A DNA stretch of 64,000 nucleotides from Bin55 sp963667455. GTDB taxonomy: Bacteria; Pseudomonadota; Gammaproteobacteria; Pseudomonadales; Azotimanducaceae. Position 1 is the first letter of the stretch. Every line of letters starts with the position of its first letter. Where the stretch lies: NCBI GenBank assembly GCA_963667455.2, contig CAXXFR010000025.1, positions 1-64,000 on the forward strand, read 5' to 3'. The notes beneath the pieces were generated by a model. It worked only from the letters and a program-made list of their open reading frames with translations, was not told the DNA's origin and did no database searches. A program made the translations under genes and the position numbers. Below are positions 54,247-63,412 of the stretch, piece after piece.

Positions 54247-54981
54247 ATGCCCCTTGACTCAGTTGTACGACTCAATGGAGTCGGAAAACGATTTGACGAG
54301 AACTGGATTTTTCGCGACCTCGATCTCGATCTTCCTTCCAACCAAATCGTAGCGATCGTCGGCGAAAGCGGGTGCGGAAAGACAACCCTGCTTCAGCTCA
54401 TCAACGGCTTGTATCAAGCGGACGAGGGCACGGTTGAGGTAATGGGTGAACCAGTACCGGATACCGGCATCGAGAAGTTTCGACGAGGAATTGGATATGC
54501 GGTGCAAGGCGGCGGACTGTTTCCCCACATGACCATATACGCCAACGTGACTCTGTTGGCGAAACTCGAGCGCTGGGACCGCGACCGTTGCGAAGATCGC
54601 TATCTCGAGCTGCTCTCCATGATGGGGCTTGATCCAGATTTGCGAGACCGCTATCCCTACCAATTGTCGGGTGGACAACAGCATCGCATTAGTCTCTGCA
54701 GAGCTTTGATGCTCAAGCCCCAGATCCTGCTGCTAGACGAACCGTTCTCGGCGATCGATCCAATGAGTCGCGGCGAAATCCATCGGGAGTTTCTGGCACT
54801 GCAGCAAGTTGAGGAAGTGAGTGCACTACTCGTCACTCACGACTTGCGCGAAGCTGTCGCACTCAGCCAGTATCTGGTCGTAATGGCAAGAGGAGACGTC
54901 GTTCAGCACGGGGCTACTGATGCCGTCGTCGAACAACCCGAAACGGAAGATGTCTCGAAGCTCATGGAGACCTATCTGTGA
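54247..54981 (+). CDS. ABC importer ATPase, OpuBA/ProV-like (quaternary amine type)
   Basis: A 244-residue ATPase. Walker A is GESGCGKTTLLQ, the Q-loop follows (YAVQGGGLFPHMT), the signature is LSGGQQHRISLCRALM, Walker B is ILLLDEPFSAIDPMSRGE and the H-loop is LVTHDLREAVALS. It energises the permease encoded by the next gene, whose GTG overlaps this stop (GTGA). It has no C-terminal CBS domains, unlike OpuAA/ProV, and so is closer to the OpuBA/OsmV short form. The likely cargo is a betaine-, choline- or ergothioneine-like compound, by family knowledge. Confidence 0.9.
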   Translation: MPLDSVVRLNGVGKRFDENWIFRDLDLDLPSNQIVAIVGESGCGKTTLLQLINGLYQADEGTVEVMGEPVPDTGIEKFRRGIGYAVQGGGLFPHMTIYANVTLLAKLERWDRDRCEDRYLELLSMMGLDPDLRDRYPYQLSGGQQHRISLCRALMLKPQILLLDEPFSAIDPMSRGEIHREFLALQQVEEVSALLVTHDLREAVALSQYLVVMARGDVVQHGATDAVVEQPETEDVSKLMETYL

Positions 54982-56546
54982 GGCCCCCGCATTGGAGAAG
55001 GATGCTATGTGTCTTTCTCGTGGCGGTAATGGCGAACCCGCTCTATGCGAGCGAAGGAACGGAATCTGATCCCATCACAGTAGGATCCAAGATGTTTCCC
55101 GAGTCTCGCATTCTTGGCGAAATCATGTCTCAGCTACTCGAAGCCGAAGGCTACGTCGTTGATCGACGGTTTGGACTGGGTGGAACCATCGTTTGCTATC
55201 GAGCGCTGATTGCCGACGAAATTGACGTCTATCCCGAGTACAGCGGAACAATTGCCCAAGCGATTCTGGAACTGCAAGAACGATTGTCGCTTGAAGAGAT
55301 CAACGAGAAACTGGCTGCTCTTGAAATCGAAGCCCTCTCCGAGTTCGGGTTCAACAATACCTATGCGATGGCCATGCGCAGAGAAATGTCGGAAGAGTTG
55401 GGAGTCACCAAAGTCTCCCAACTGGTTGACCATCCCAACCTGAAGTATGTTGTCTCACACGAGTTCCTAGATCGTGAAGACGGTTGGCCACATCTCGAGC
55501 GTGTATACGGATTGCGCTCGTTGCCAACGGGCATTGAGCACACGCTTGCGTATCGAGCAATGGCCGATGGATCCATAGATGTCACGGATGGCTATTCCAC
55601 CGATGCTGAGCTCGTGCGATACGACCTTGTCGTCCTCGAGGATGATCGAGGGGCATTTCCGCTATACATGGCACTTCCACTCATTCGCAGCGATCTCTCG
55701 TCTGCCATACAGCAAACGCTGGACCAAGTGGGAGGAATGATCGATGAAGCTACGATGCTGGAACTCAATCGGCAAGCGGTCGTCGAGGGCAAATTCGTAG
55801 GAGAAATTGCCTCAGGCTTTCTTGCAAGTTTGGAATCTGACGCCTCTGCCGACTCCGATATTGAGGAAGAACCCATTCCAGAGACAGGTTGGAATTCTCG
55901 ATTCTTCAAAGAGCTTCGAACCAACACTCTCCGCCACCTCGAACTCACTGGCATTGCTTTGATAGCGGCGACCATAGTTGCACTTCTTCTGTCACTTGCT
56001 GTCTATCGGATTTCCTGGCTTGCGCGCTCTGTCGTCTATGTCTGTGGGCTCTTGCAAACTATCCCGTCACTCGCGCTACTGGCCTTGTTGATTCCCTTAG
56101 TCGGAATCGGCATGCTGCCAGCGATCATTGCGTTGTTCCTCTATTCACTCCTACCCATAGTGAGAAACACCGTGACTTCCCTGACGACCGTTGATCCCAT
56201 GCTGATCAGGGTTGCCGAGGCAATGGGAATGTCCCAGTACGAAAGGCTACGATTTGTGATGGTCCCCTTGGCGATGCCCTCCGTGTTCGCCGGTATCCGT
56301 ACCTCCGCGGTGATTTGCATCGGAACGGCAACACTTGCAGCGTTTATCGGAGCAGGAGGACTTGGCAATCCAATCATTACGGGCTTGTCCATGAACAGTC
56401 CGGGGTTGATCTTGGAAGGCGCAATTCCGGCGGCAATTCTTGCCATCTTGACTGAACTGGTCTTTGAATTCGTCGAGCGAATGGTTATTCCCGGACACCT
56501 CAAGATCTTCGGCGCAACGAAGACCGATCCTGCCACTGAAACCTAG
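54978..56546 (+). CDS. Fused substrate-binding protein and permease of an OpuB-type ABC importer
   Basis: A 522-residue fusion. A signal-like helix (1-24) is followed by an OpuAC-type binding domain (about 30-290; VGSKMFPESRILGEIMSQLLE, YPEYSGTIAQAIL, DGYSTDAELVRYDLVVLEDD). A membrane domain of about six helices follows (about 325-510) with the EAA coupling loop EAMGMSQYERLRFVMVPLA. The binding domain precedes the permease, the opposite of the permease-first order in OpuBC/EgtU-like fusions. It must be exported at its N-terminus and then inserted. The binding-pocket aromatic cage cannot be judged by eye. It overlaps the ATPase gene and is followed two bases later by a Nudix gene. Confidence 0.9.
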   Translation: MRPPHWRRMLCVFLVAVMANPLYASEGTESDPITVGSKMFPESRILGEIMSQLLEAEGYVVDRRFGLGGTIVCYRALIADEIDVYPEYSGTIAQAILELQERLSLEEINEKLAALEIEALSEFGFNNTYAMAMRREMSEELGVTKVSQLVDHPNLKYVVSHEFLDREDGWPHLERVYGLRSLPTGIEHTLAYRAMADGSIDVTDGYSTDAELVRYDLVVLEDDRGAFPLYMALPLIRSDLSSAIQQTLDQVGGMIDEATMLELNRQAVVEGKFVGEIASGFLASLESDASADSDIEEEPIPETGWNSRFFKELRTNTLRHLELTGIALIAATIVALLLSLAVYRISWLARSVVYVCGLLQTIPSLALLALLIPLVGIGMLPAIIALFLYSLLPIVRNTVTSLTTVDPMLIRVAEAMGMSQYERLRFVMVPLAMPSVFAGIRTSAVICIGTATLAAFIGAGGLGNPIITGLSMNSPGLILEGAIPAAILAILTELVFEFVERMVIPGHLKIFGATKTDPATET

Positions 56547-56548
56547 TA

Positions 56549-57307
56549 TTGACACAACCCAAGCCGCTACGCGAAGCAGCCACCGTAATGCTGGTGCGCG
56601 ATGCGCAAGAAGGCATCGAAGTCTTCATGTTGAAACGTCCCGGTCGGGGTGCGTTTCCCGATCTTCATGTGTTCCCGGGCGGCAAAGTTGACCAGCGAGA
56701 TGAAGGCTTCGATGAGCTATGCGACTCCTTGGACGATTCGGAGGCATCCAAGCTGTTGGCGGTTAACTCCGACGGATTGCGCTACTGGATCGCCGCGATT
56801 CGGGAGTGTTTCGAAGAGTGTGGGGTCTTGTTCGCCAATCGAGATTCAAGAGAGTTCAACTATACCGACGCTGCCGAAGTCGAGAGATTCGACAAGGTCC
56901 GACACGAGCTGGACGACGACGGCGACTTCAAGGGATTTCTGCAGGCGAACCGATTGATTCTCGCCACGTCCCGGGTTCACTACTTCAGCCACTGGATCAC
57001 GCCCGAATTTGCACCGGCTCGATTCAACACTCGGTTCTTTGTCGCCGAGCTTCCCGTCAACCAATTGGCGGTCAAACATGCAACCGAGCACGTTGCAGGT
57101 TCGTGGATCAATCCCAAGAATGCTCTGCGCAAGTTCTCGACCAAAGAGTGGCAGATGATTGTTCCAACTCTGACCAGTCTTCGTATGCTTTGCGGTTACT
57201 GCACAGTTAGAGAATTGTTGGATGCCGTTCGAACAGAACGGCACAAGATTCCCGTGACCCCTTCGCTTCACGCCCAAGGCATTCAATACGACCCCAATCG
57301 ATGGTGA
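56549..57307 (+). CDS. Nudix hydrolase, NUDT7/NUDT19-like
   Basis: A 252-residue Nudix protein with a TTG start two bases after the preceding stop. VFPGGKVDQRD is followed, after a long insert, by the Nudix helix AAIRECFEECGVLFA, in which RE-x2-EE-x-G is intact. The inserted segment and long helical C-terminus resemble CoA- or nucleoside-diphosphate-lipid-cleaving NUDT7/NUDT19 rather than MutT. It probably hydrolyses CoA esters or a related pyrophosphate. It overlaps the next gene by seven bases, so it is part of the long plus-strand operon. Confidence 0.88.
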   Translation: MTQPKPLREAATVMLVRDAQEGIEVFMLKRPGRGAFPDLHVFPGGKVDQRDEGFDELCDSLDDSEASKLLAVNSDGLRYWIAAIRECFEECGVLFANRDSREFNYTDAAEVERFDKVRHELDDDGDFKGFLQANRLILATSRVHYFSHWITPEFAPARFNTRFFVAELPVNQLAVKHATEHVAGSWINPKNALRKFSTKEWQMIVPTLTSLRMLCGYCTVRELLDAVRTERHKIPVTPSLHAQGIQYDPNRW

Positions 57308-57957
57308 TTCGACTGGATGGCGTTGGCAAGCGCTATCAAGATGGGAAAGGAGAGCGATGGGTTCTTCGAGACCTCTCCTTTGCCGTGCAACGAGGAGAGT
57401 CCGTCGCGGTGGAAGGACCCAGCGGTAGCGGCAAGACAACTCTGCTCAATGTACTTTCTGGTTTAGTGCAAGTCGATGCGGGGGACATTGACGTGACTCT
57501 GAACGATGAAAAGGTTTTATCGCTTCGCGACCTGAGTCATGCCGAGCTCGCACGATTTCGCCGGTTCGACATCGGTTTCATCTATCAGTTCTTCAATCTG
57601 GTTCCAACACTCACGCTCGAGGAAAACGTTCTTCTCCCCATCGAACTCACTGGCCGCAAGCACATGATCGATCAAGCACTGGCACGAATCGATGCTCTGG
57701 GGCTTGACTCTCGACGACACGCCTTTCCCGAAGATCTTTCCGGCGGAGAACAACAACGTGCGGCAATCGCCCGAGCTCTCGCACACGGTCCCAGCATCGT
57801 ATTTGCCGACGAACCCACCGGCAATCTAGACAGCAAGAACTCCAAAGCCGTCGCCGATCTTCTATGGCAGGAAGTCCAGACTGCAGGGGTGACCTTGATT
57901 GTTGCTTCGCACAGTGACGAACTAATGCAGAAAGCCGACCGAGTCATCAATCTCTAG
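57301..57957 (+). CDS. ABC exporter ATPase, LolD/MacB-like (AttE-like)
   Basis: A 218-residue ATPase of the LolD/MacB/FtsE group. Walker A is GPSGSGKTTLLNVLSGL, the Q-loop is YQFFNLVPTLT, the signature is LSGGEQQRAAIARAL, Walker B is IVFADEPTGNLDSKN and the H-loop is VASHSDELMQKADR. These motifs are typical of mechanotransmission-type exporters that pair with FtsX-like permeases, here the next gene, which starts right after the stop. With the lipocalin-like lipoprotein at 60270 it forms a unit like AttEFGH. ATG 57301 overlaps the Nudix stop. Confidence 0.92.
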   Translation: MVIRLDGVGKRYQDGKGERWVLRDLSFAVQRGESVAVEGPSGSGKTTLLNVLSGLVQVDAGDIDVTLNDEKVLSLRDLSHAELARFRRFDIGFIYQFFNLVPTLTLEENVLLPIELTGRKHMIDQALARIDALGLDSRRHAFPEDLSGGEQQRAAIARALAHGPSIVFADEPTGNLDSKNSKAVADLLWQEVQTAGVTLIVASHSDELMQKADRVINL

Positions 57958-60273
57958 TTGAAGTACCTACTCCTTAGCCACTTCCGCGACCTGCGGCGAC
58001 GTTGGCTTTCAACACTCTCCGTCACAGTCGGGCTCGGTCTAGCCGTGATGGGAGTAATCGTCGTTCATGTATTGGGCGACCAGGCCGTTCGAGAAATCGG
58101 CACAGTCGGGATTCAGTCGAACTATCAGTACGTGGTTCCCATTTACAACTACGACGAGGGCAAGTACTTCCGACTGCGCCAGGCGTGGAGATCTGGAGAG
58201 ATTCCCCGTATCAAGGGAATGGTCCCGGTCATTCAAGGAACGGTCGCAAGCAAGGGAGCTCTTGTTCCGATTCTTGGCATCGATCCGCTTGCCGACCCAC
58301 AGGCAATTTCGGGTTCTGGTTTGGTCACCGGAGCTCCCGAGATCGAACTATTGACTCAAGACTCGTTGATCGCCATCGGGAACAATTGGGAAGTTGGCGT
58401 GGAGGTCAAAGGTGCACGAATCATTGCACATCTGCCATCGCAATCAGAGCTATTGATTGCCGACATCGCCACTGTTCAACGAATTCTGAACCGCCCCGGC
58501 GAAATCGACGCCATCTGGATGCGACGTGCTCCCATCGCTCATAGTTCCTTGATCGATCGCATTTGGCCAGGTCTGCTTACTGGATGGAGCTACCGTTCGC
58601 CTCGACTAAAGCTGGACGGATTCGATATCCAAGATATGACGTATTGGAATCCAACCCATTCGTTCGCCGGTTCCATTGCCTTCAACCTCAGTCTTCTGGG
58701 TCTCTTGGCAGTACTCGTTTCGGCACTGATTTCGTACGAGTCGTGCGCATCGAATGTGGTGCGACGTTCCAAGGAGCGGGAGCGCTTGGAAGCTTTCGGA
58801 GTCACCCCTAGCGAAATCCGGATCGTGTACGTGGCAGAAGCCTTGTTGCTGTCAATTGCCGGCTCCTTGATTGGAGTTCTCGCTTCGGTCGTGTTGCTTG
58901 GTCAATTGGACCTGCTGGATGAGAACGTTAATTCCGGCGCATTTGCGTTCGGCACCGGCAAAGCCGCGGTAATCGGGGCGATTTCCTTTCTAGCGGCTGC
59001 GTCCTTGGCGACGCTTCAAAAGAGACCGAGACGGCCCACTATGGCTTTAATTGTGTTTGCACTTGCAGCTTCGTCACTTCTCTTATCGGGGTCGAACTCA
59101 AGAACCGGGGTTGCGGGTGCGTTCATCGTAATTCTTGCACTCTGCATACTTCACGTGCTCTTGGTCATATTCACGCTGTCCACGTGGATTCGAAGAGTTT
59201 CACCCCACATCAAGCCCCGAAGATTGCAACTCCGGATGGTCTGGCGTCAGGTCGCGCAACAACTTGACAGCTATCGCCTTCCAATCAGTACGTACTCGAT
59301 TGCCATTGCCGCCGCTGTTGGAATTGGGATCATGGTGTCGGCTTTTCGGATCAACTTCGAGGATCTTCTCGACCAGCGACTCCGACCTGGACTCTACCTG
59401 TCGAATGCCGCAGAGATCGACGTCGCACAGGTATCCGCATGGGATGAAGTATCGGAGATCAGGGAGTACTACCGCAGTACCGCGCGCCGCTCGACCGGAC
59501 CCATAAACGTCACAGCGGCAACGTTGGATGAGTGGGAGACATCTCGCTACGGATACGACGAGGAAGTGCTAGAGGGAGCACTCATCAATCAACAGTTGGC
59601 AATTCGGCACAGGGTGAGTGTAGGAAGCAACCTCCTGCTTTCGTTTGATCGAGGCCAGCACATACTCGTGCCCGTGGTTCACATATTCAACTCCTACGGT
59701 TCAAGTCAGTCCCAAGCCATCATTCCGATCTATTCGATAGACACCAATAAATGGATAAGAGATCGTCTCACGCTAACCGTACCTCAACAGCACATGGCCG
59801 ACGTTTCAGAACGGCTGCTTCGGACTAGTCCCTCCGTCAGCATCCAAGACGCGACGGAGATTCGAACCGCGGCGCTTCGGGTGTTTGATCAAACGTTTGT
59901 GCTCACCAGCTCCATTTCCTTTGTTGCCGTTTTGGTTGCCGTCGTTGGAGTGTTCACCGCGGCCTTGGCCACCCAGGGAGACAGGACTCGAGAGTATCGA
60001 CTGCTCCGAACAGTCGGAATCCCCGAAAAATCCATTGCGCTGTCTGCGCTACTGCAGTCCGGTGCGCTTGGCGGACTAGCGAGTCTTGCTGCAGCACCTC
60101 TTGGGATTGGAATCGCCTGGTGCTTGTGCTCGCTCGTAAATCCCCGTGCATTCAATTGGACTATCGATTTTCACATCGTGCCCGTTGCGCTACTCCTTCC
60201 GTTGTGCCTCGGTGCATGCGCTGCGACTCTGGCTAGTCTTGCACCGTTTTTCATGCGGCGGAAACTCGAGTGA
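57958..60273 (+). CDS. FtsX-like ABC permease (AttFG-like, double domain)
   Basis: A 771-residue permease. Helix 1 (about 15-40) is followed by a periplasmic domain (about 45-230), then three helices around 240-400 with a cytoplasmic SKERERLEAFGVTPSEIRIVYVAEALLLS loop. A second membrane and periplasmic half comes next (about 430-770), ending in EYRLLRTVGIPEKSIALSALLQSGAL and two final helices. The duplicated FtsX pattern matches LolE-type permeases fused in tandem, or AttF and AttG in one chain. It uses ATP hydrolysis by the upstream ATPase to move a lipid-like or hydrophobic substrate. TTG 57958 is directly after the ATPase stop. It overlaps the lipocalin gene by GTGA. Confidence 0.9.
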   Translation: MKYLLLSHFRDLRRRWLSTLSVTVGLGLAVMGVIVVHVLGDQAVREIGTVGIQSNYQYVVPIYNYDEGKYFRLRQAWRSGEIPRIKGMVPVIQGTVASKGALVPILGIDPLADPQAISGSGLVTGAPEIELLTQDSLIAIGNNWEVGVEVKGARIIAHLPSQSELLIADIATVQRILNRPGEIDAIWMRRAPIAHSSLIDRIWPGLLTGWSYRSPRLKLDGFDIQDMTYWNPTHSFAGSIAFNLSLLGLLAVLVSALISYESCASNVVRRSKERERLEAFGVTPSEIRIVYVAEALLLSIAGSLIGVLASVVLLGQLDLLDENVNSGAFAFGTGKAAVIGAISFLAAASLATLQKRPRRPTMALIVFALAASSLLLSGSNSRTGVAGAFIVILALCILHVLLVIFTLSTWIRRVSPHIKPRRLQLRMVWRQVAQQLDSYRLPISTYSIAIAAAVGIGIMVSAFRINFEDLLDQRLRPGLYLSNAAEIDVAQVSAWDEVSEIREYYRSTARRSTGPINVTAATLDEWETSRYGYDEEVLEGALINQQLAIRHRVSVGSNLLLSFDRGQHILVPVVHIFNSYGSSQSQAIIPIYSIDTNKWIRDRLTLTVPQQHMADVSERLLRTSPSVSIQDATEIRTAALRVFDQTFVLTSSISFVAVLVAVVGVFTAALATQGDRTREYRLLRTVGIPEKSIALSALLQSGALGGLASLAAAPLGIGIAWCLCSLVNPRAFNWTIDFHIVPVALLLPLCLGACAATLASLAPFFMRRKLE

Positions 60274-61400
60274 ATTTCCACGGCGTATTTCGAACTATCG
60301 ACAAGAGCCTCGCCTGTCTCAGCATTGCACTCGCATGTGTCGTAGGGTTCCTTGTAATGGCGGGCTGTAGCCGGGCTCAAGACTCCGATACGAGTCCGTT
60401 GCATCAGTCGATGGGTGAGTCAGTTGACACATCTCTCTATGCTCAGACCGACCCCTCGACTCGTTTGTCGTTTCCAGACGATCACTCTTCCCACGATGAC
60501 TTTCTCATGGAATGGTGGTACGTGACCTCCGTACTGCATACGAGTTCAGGCACGGAAATTGGCGTTCAATTCACTATCTTTAGAAGATCGTTGAGTCCAT
60601 CCAAACCAACGCAACATCCTTGGCGAACCGGCCAGGTCTATCTGGCACACGCAGCAGTGTCGGATGTACGCGCCAAACGACACTACGATGCGGAACGCAT
60701 AAGCCGTGCACACCCCCAGCTTGCGGGCGTGGTTGAAGAACCATTTCACGCCCATGTGGACGGTTGGTCCCTCTTCTCGTCTGAGGAGACCTTCTTTCCC
60801 TTGAGAGTCGCTGTCAAGAGTCGTGATTTCATCATTGATCTGACCCTCGAAGAAACCAAGCCTATCGTTCTGCACGGAGACGAAGGCTACTCGAGAAAGA
60901 GCCCCGAGAACGCTTCGCACTACTACTCGATTCCTCGGATGAAGACCCAAGGCGCAGTGAGGATCGGATCCAAGACGCATGCGGTTTCGGGACTCTCCTG
61001 GATGGATCGAGAGTGGAGCAGTTCGATGTTGAGCCGACAATACGAAGGATGGTATTGGTTCGCCATCTCATTTGAAGACGGACGCGATTTGGTTTTGTTC
61101 TCCCTACGTGACAAGCTGCCAGAGTCCGACGAGAATCGAGTGGCAATGTGGGTTGATGTCGACGGCGAGCCAAGAACCGTAGATCGCAATCAGTGGTCAA
61201 TTGAACCGGTCAGAAACTGGAAGCAGTGGCCTGTGGAGTGGCTGCTATCCATCGAGGGCGATCAATTGGCCATTTCCGCAGCATTCGACAATCAAGAGAT
61301 GAACACCAGCATTCCCTACTGGGAGGGAGTAGTTCATGCCACGTCCGAAGGCACTCGCCGAGGCTCTGGATACATGGAACTGACAGGCTATTCGCCTTGA
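60270..61400 (+). CDS. Lipocalin-like lipoprotein (AttH / carotenoid 1,2-hydratase-like)
   Basis: A 376-residue lipoprotein: N-terminal helix and lipobox MAGC (Cys33), then two lipocalin-like barrels of the AttH/CrtC family. Hallmarks are FPDDHSSHDDFLMEWWYVTSVL (about 70-91), GVQFTIFRR, and the ALSWMDREWSS-like GLSWMDREWSSSMLS, with WYWFAISFEDGRDLVLF. In AttEFGH-type systems this protein follows the LolD-like ATPase and FtsX-like permease, as here, and probably carries or accepts a hydrophobic ligand in the periplasm. The GTG start overlaps the permease stop. The carotenoid hydratase reaction is unlikely without a carotenoid cluster. Confidence 0.9.
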   Translation: MNFHGVFRTIDKSLACLSIALACVVGFLVMAGCSRAQDSDTSPLHQSMGESVDTSLYAQTDPSTRLSFPDDHSSHDDFLMEWWYVTSVLHTSSGTEIGVQFTIFRRSLSPSKPTQHPWRTGQVYLAHAAVSDVRAKRHYDAERISRAHPQLAGVVEEPFHAHVDGWSLFSSEETFFPLRVAVKSRDFIIDLTLEETKPIVLHGDEGYSRKSPENASHYYSIPRMKTQGAVRIGSKTHAVSGLSWMDREWSSSMLSRQYEGWYWFAISFEDGRDLVLFSLRDKLPESDENRVAMWVDVDGEPRTVDRNQWSIEPVRNWKQWPVEWLLSIEGDQLAISAAFDNQEMNTSIPYWEGVVHATSEGTRRGSGYMELTGYSP

Positions 61401-61450
61401 AAGGCTCGCATTCCTAGTATGAACAAGCAATCCGCACCGCTGAGAGCAAT

Positions 61451-62026
61451 ATGAGCGAACACAACCTGATCTGGGAAAAGCAGTCGTCGGAGCAAGGGGA
61501 AGATCTTGGAATCTTGCGGGTTCGCCACGACTGGGTACGCAATCCTCGGACCCAATCGGTTCTCAAACGACTTGTGCTGGAATCAGTGGATTGGGTGAAC
61601 ATCGTCGCCCTCACTCCCGAAGGGCTTTCGGTTATGGTGCGGCAGTATCGGTTCGGCATCGAGTCGTTGACCTTGGAAACCGCCGGCGGGATGGTCGATG
61701 CCGGCGAAACGCCTCTGCAGTCGGCCAAAAGGGAACTGGTTGAGGAGACAGGCTATTCCGGCGGAGAGTGGTTTTCTCTCGGCGCAGTCGAGCCCAATCC
61801 GGCATTTCACCCCCACCTTTGCCACCATTTCCTAGCTCGAAATGTAGAAAGAGTCGGCGATCCCACACCCGGAGATGGTGAACAAATCCGAGTCGAACTG
61901 TGCAGTGAAGATCAACTGAAGCAAGAGCTAGCCGGCGGCAATCTGCGTCACTCGCTTGCGCTCTCGGCTCTGTCTCGCGTATTCCAACTTTGGGAACTTC
62001 CATTCGTGCACGAGAGTGTTGTTTAG
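61451..62026 (+). CDS. Nudix hydrolase, ADP-ribose pyrophosphatase-like
   Basis: A 191-residue Nudix hydrolase of the ADP-ribose pyrophosphatase type. The complete Nudix box GGMVDAGETPLQSAKRELVEETGY lies at about 75-99, with N-terminal strands (VNIVALTPEGLSVMVRQYRFG) before it and the AVEPNPAFHPHLCHHFLA strand that follows in NudF-like dimers. It cleaves ADP-ribose or a related nucleotide sugar. It starts 50 bp after the AttH-like gene on the same strand. It is a second, unrelated Nudix subfamily in this 5-kb stretch. No strong oddities. Confidence 0.9.
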   Translation: MSEHNLIWEKQSSEQGEDLGILRVRHDWVRNPRTQSVLKRLVLESVDWVNIVALTPEGLSVMVRQYRFGIESLTLETAGGMVDAGETPLQSAKRELVEETGYSGGEWFSLGAVEPNPAFHPHLCHHFLARNVERVGDPTPGDGEQIRVELCSEDQLKQELAGGNLRHSLALSALSRVFQLWELPFVHESVV

Positions 62027-62151
62027 CGCAGGGAAGCAACCCGCAACATTCTTGGCTCGCCAGTTGAAGTCGCTGGGCTATCCTTAGAATCCAACCGGAT
62101 TGGCTCGCTTCGGCCGAAGCCTTCTAACCCATAGTTCCGACTTCAAGAATC

Positions 62152-63381
62152 ATGGCTGGATTTACCACTGACATCGTTCACTCGGACCGCTTGAGCGGCC
62201 CGATTGAACACAGTTCGCTTCACAAACCCATCCACCCCAACGTCGCGTACGGCTACGACGATGTCCACGATCTCATCGATATTTTTCAGGGCAAGAAGCC
62301 GGGGTATTCCTACGGAAGGCAGATCAATCCCACAGTCACTGCGTTGGAGAACAAGATCACTCGGATGGAGGGCGGCACGGAGACGGTGTGCCTAGCAACC
62401 GGCATGGCCGCAATCGGTTCATTGATTTTCGCGTTGCTACGCGAGGGGGACCATTTCGTATCCAGCTCATTCTTGTTCGGCAACACCAACAGCATCTTCA
62501 ACACGTTTTCACAGCACGGACTTGGTGTTTCTTTCGTTGATGCGACTTCCGTCGCTAACGTCGAGAGAGAAATTCGACAGGAGACAAAGTTGGTCTTTGT
62601 CGAAACCATCGCAAATCCGCGAACCCAGGTGGCGGATTTGATTGAGATTGGAAAACTGTGCAGTGAACGGGGTTTGGTGTACGTCGTGGACAACACCATG
62701 ACGTCGCCGTTTCTCTTTCGACCGGCCAGCTGCCAAGCCAGCCTCGTTGTCAACAGCATGACCAAGTACATTTGCGGCCACGGCAATGCTCTGGGAGGAG
62801 CGGTCACTGAAACTGGTGTGTTCGATTGGAGCGAGTTCCCCAACATCGACGAGGCTTATCAATCGTTCCCCACCCGACGATGGGGAATCACTCAGATTCG
62901 AAAGAAGGGACTGCGCGACTTCGGTGCTTCCTTGTCGCCGGAAGCTGCCCACAACATTGCAACAGGGTCCGAAACTCTCGCACTACGGATGGAGCGTCAG
63001 TGCACCAGCGCACAACGCTTGGCGGAACACTTGCAACGCCATCCTCAAGTAGGCAAAGTGTTCTACCCGGGGTTGTCGGAGCATCCGCAGCACGAACTAG
63101 CTACCAACTTGTTTCGAATGCCCGGAGCTCTGTTCTCCTTCGAGTTGGTAGATGGAATGGATCCACACGAATTCTTGAACAATTTGAAAATTGTGGTTCG
63201 TGCAAGCAATCTCGGAGATAACCGGACACTGGCAATTCCCGTCGCGTCGACGATCTACCACGAGATGGGAGCGGAACGACGCAAGAGCATGGGCATAGCG
63301 GACTCGCTGATCCGCATTTCGGTCGGAATCGAGGACTGTGACGACTTAATCGAGGACTTCGACTCCGCTCTCGAACGCTAA
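62152..63381 (+). CDS. Cystathionine gamma-synthase family PLP-dependent enzyme
   Basis: A 409-residue fold-type-I PLP enzyme of the Cys/Met metabolism family. SYGRQINPTVTALENKITRMEGG and ATGMAAIGSLIFALLREGDHF lie near the N-terminus. The PLP lysine is Lys205 in NSMTKYICGHGNALGG, and FFETIANPRTQV-like FVETIANPRTQVADL precedes it. The C-terminal RASNLGDNRTLAIPVASTIYHEM fits the family, where the SLGG motif in this place is replaced by SNLGD. It may be a cystathionine gamma-synthase, O-acetylhomoserine sulfhydrylase or methionine gamma-lyase, and the sequence alone does not decide. It is 125 bp from the preceding Nudix gene and followed 31 bp later by an SDR. Confidence 0.9.
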   Translation: MAGFTTDIVHSDRLSGPIEHSSLHKPIHPNVAYGYDDVHDLIDIFQGKKPGYSYGRQINPTVTALENKITRMEGGTETVCLATGMAAIGSLIFALLREGDHFVSSSFLFGNTNSIFNTFSQHGLGVSFVDATSVANVEREIRQETKLVFVETIANPRTQVADLIEIGKLCSERGLVYVVDNTMTSPFLFRPASCQASLVVNSMTKYICGHGNALGGAVTETGVFDWSEFPNIDEAYQSFPTRRWGITQIRKKGLRDFGASLSPEAAHNIATGSETLALRMERQCTSAQRLAEHLQRHPQVGKVFYPGLSEHPQHELATNLFRMPGALFSFELVDGMDPHEFLNNLKIVVRASNLGDNRTLAIPVASTIYHEMGAERRKSMGIADSLIRISVGIEDCDDLIEDFDSALER

Positions 63382-63412
63382 GGGCATAATCTCCGTTTCT
63401 CGATCACCGGAC

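Noticed and set aside
60270..61400. Carotenoid 1,2-hydratase
   Set aside because: The protein is a lipoprotein encoded in an AttEFGH-like transport operon and no carotenoid genes are present.
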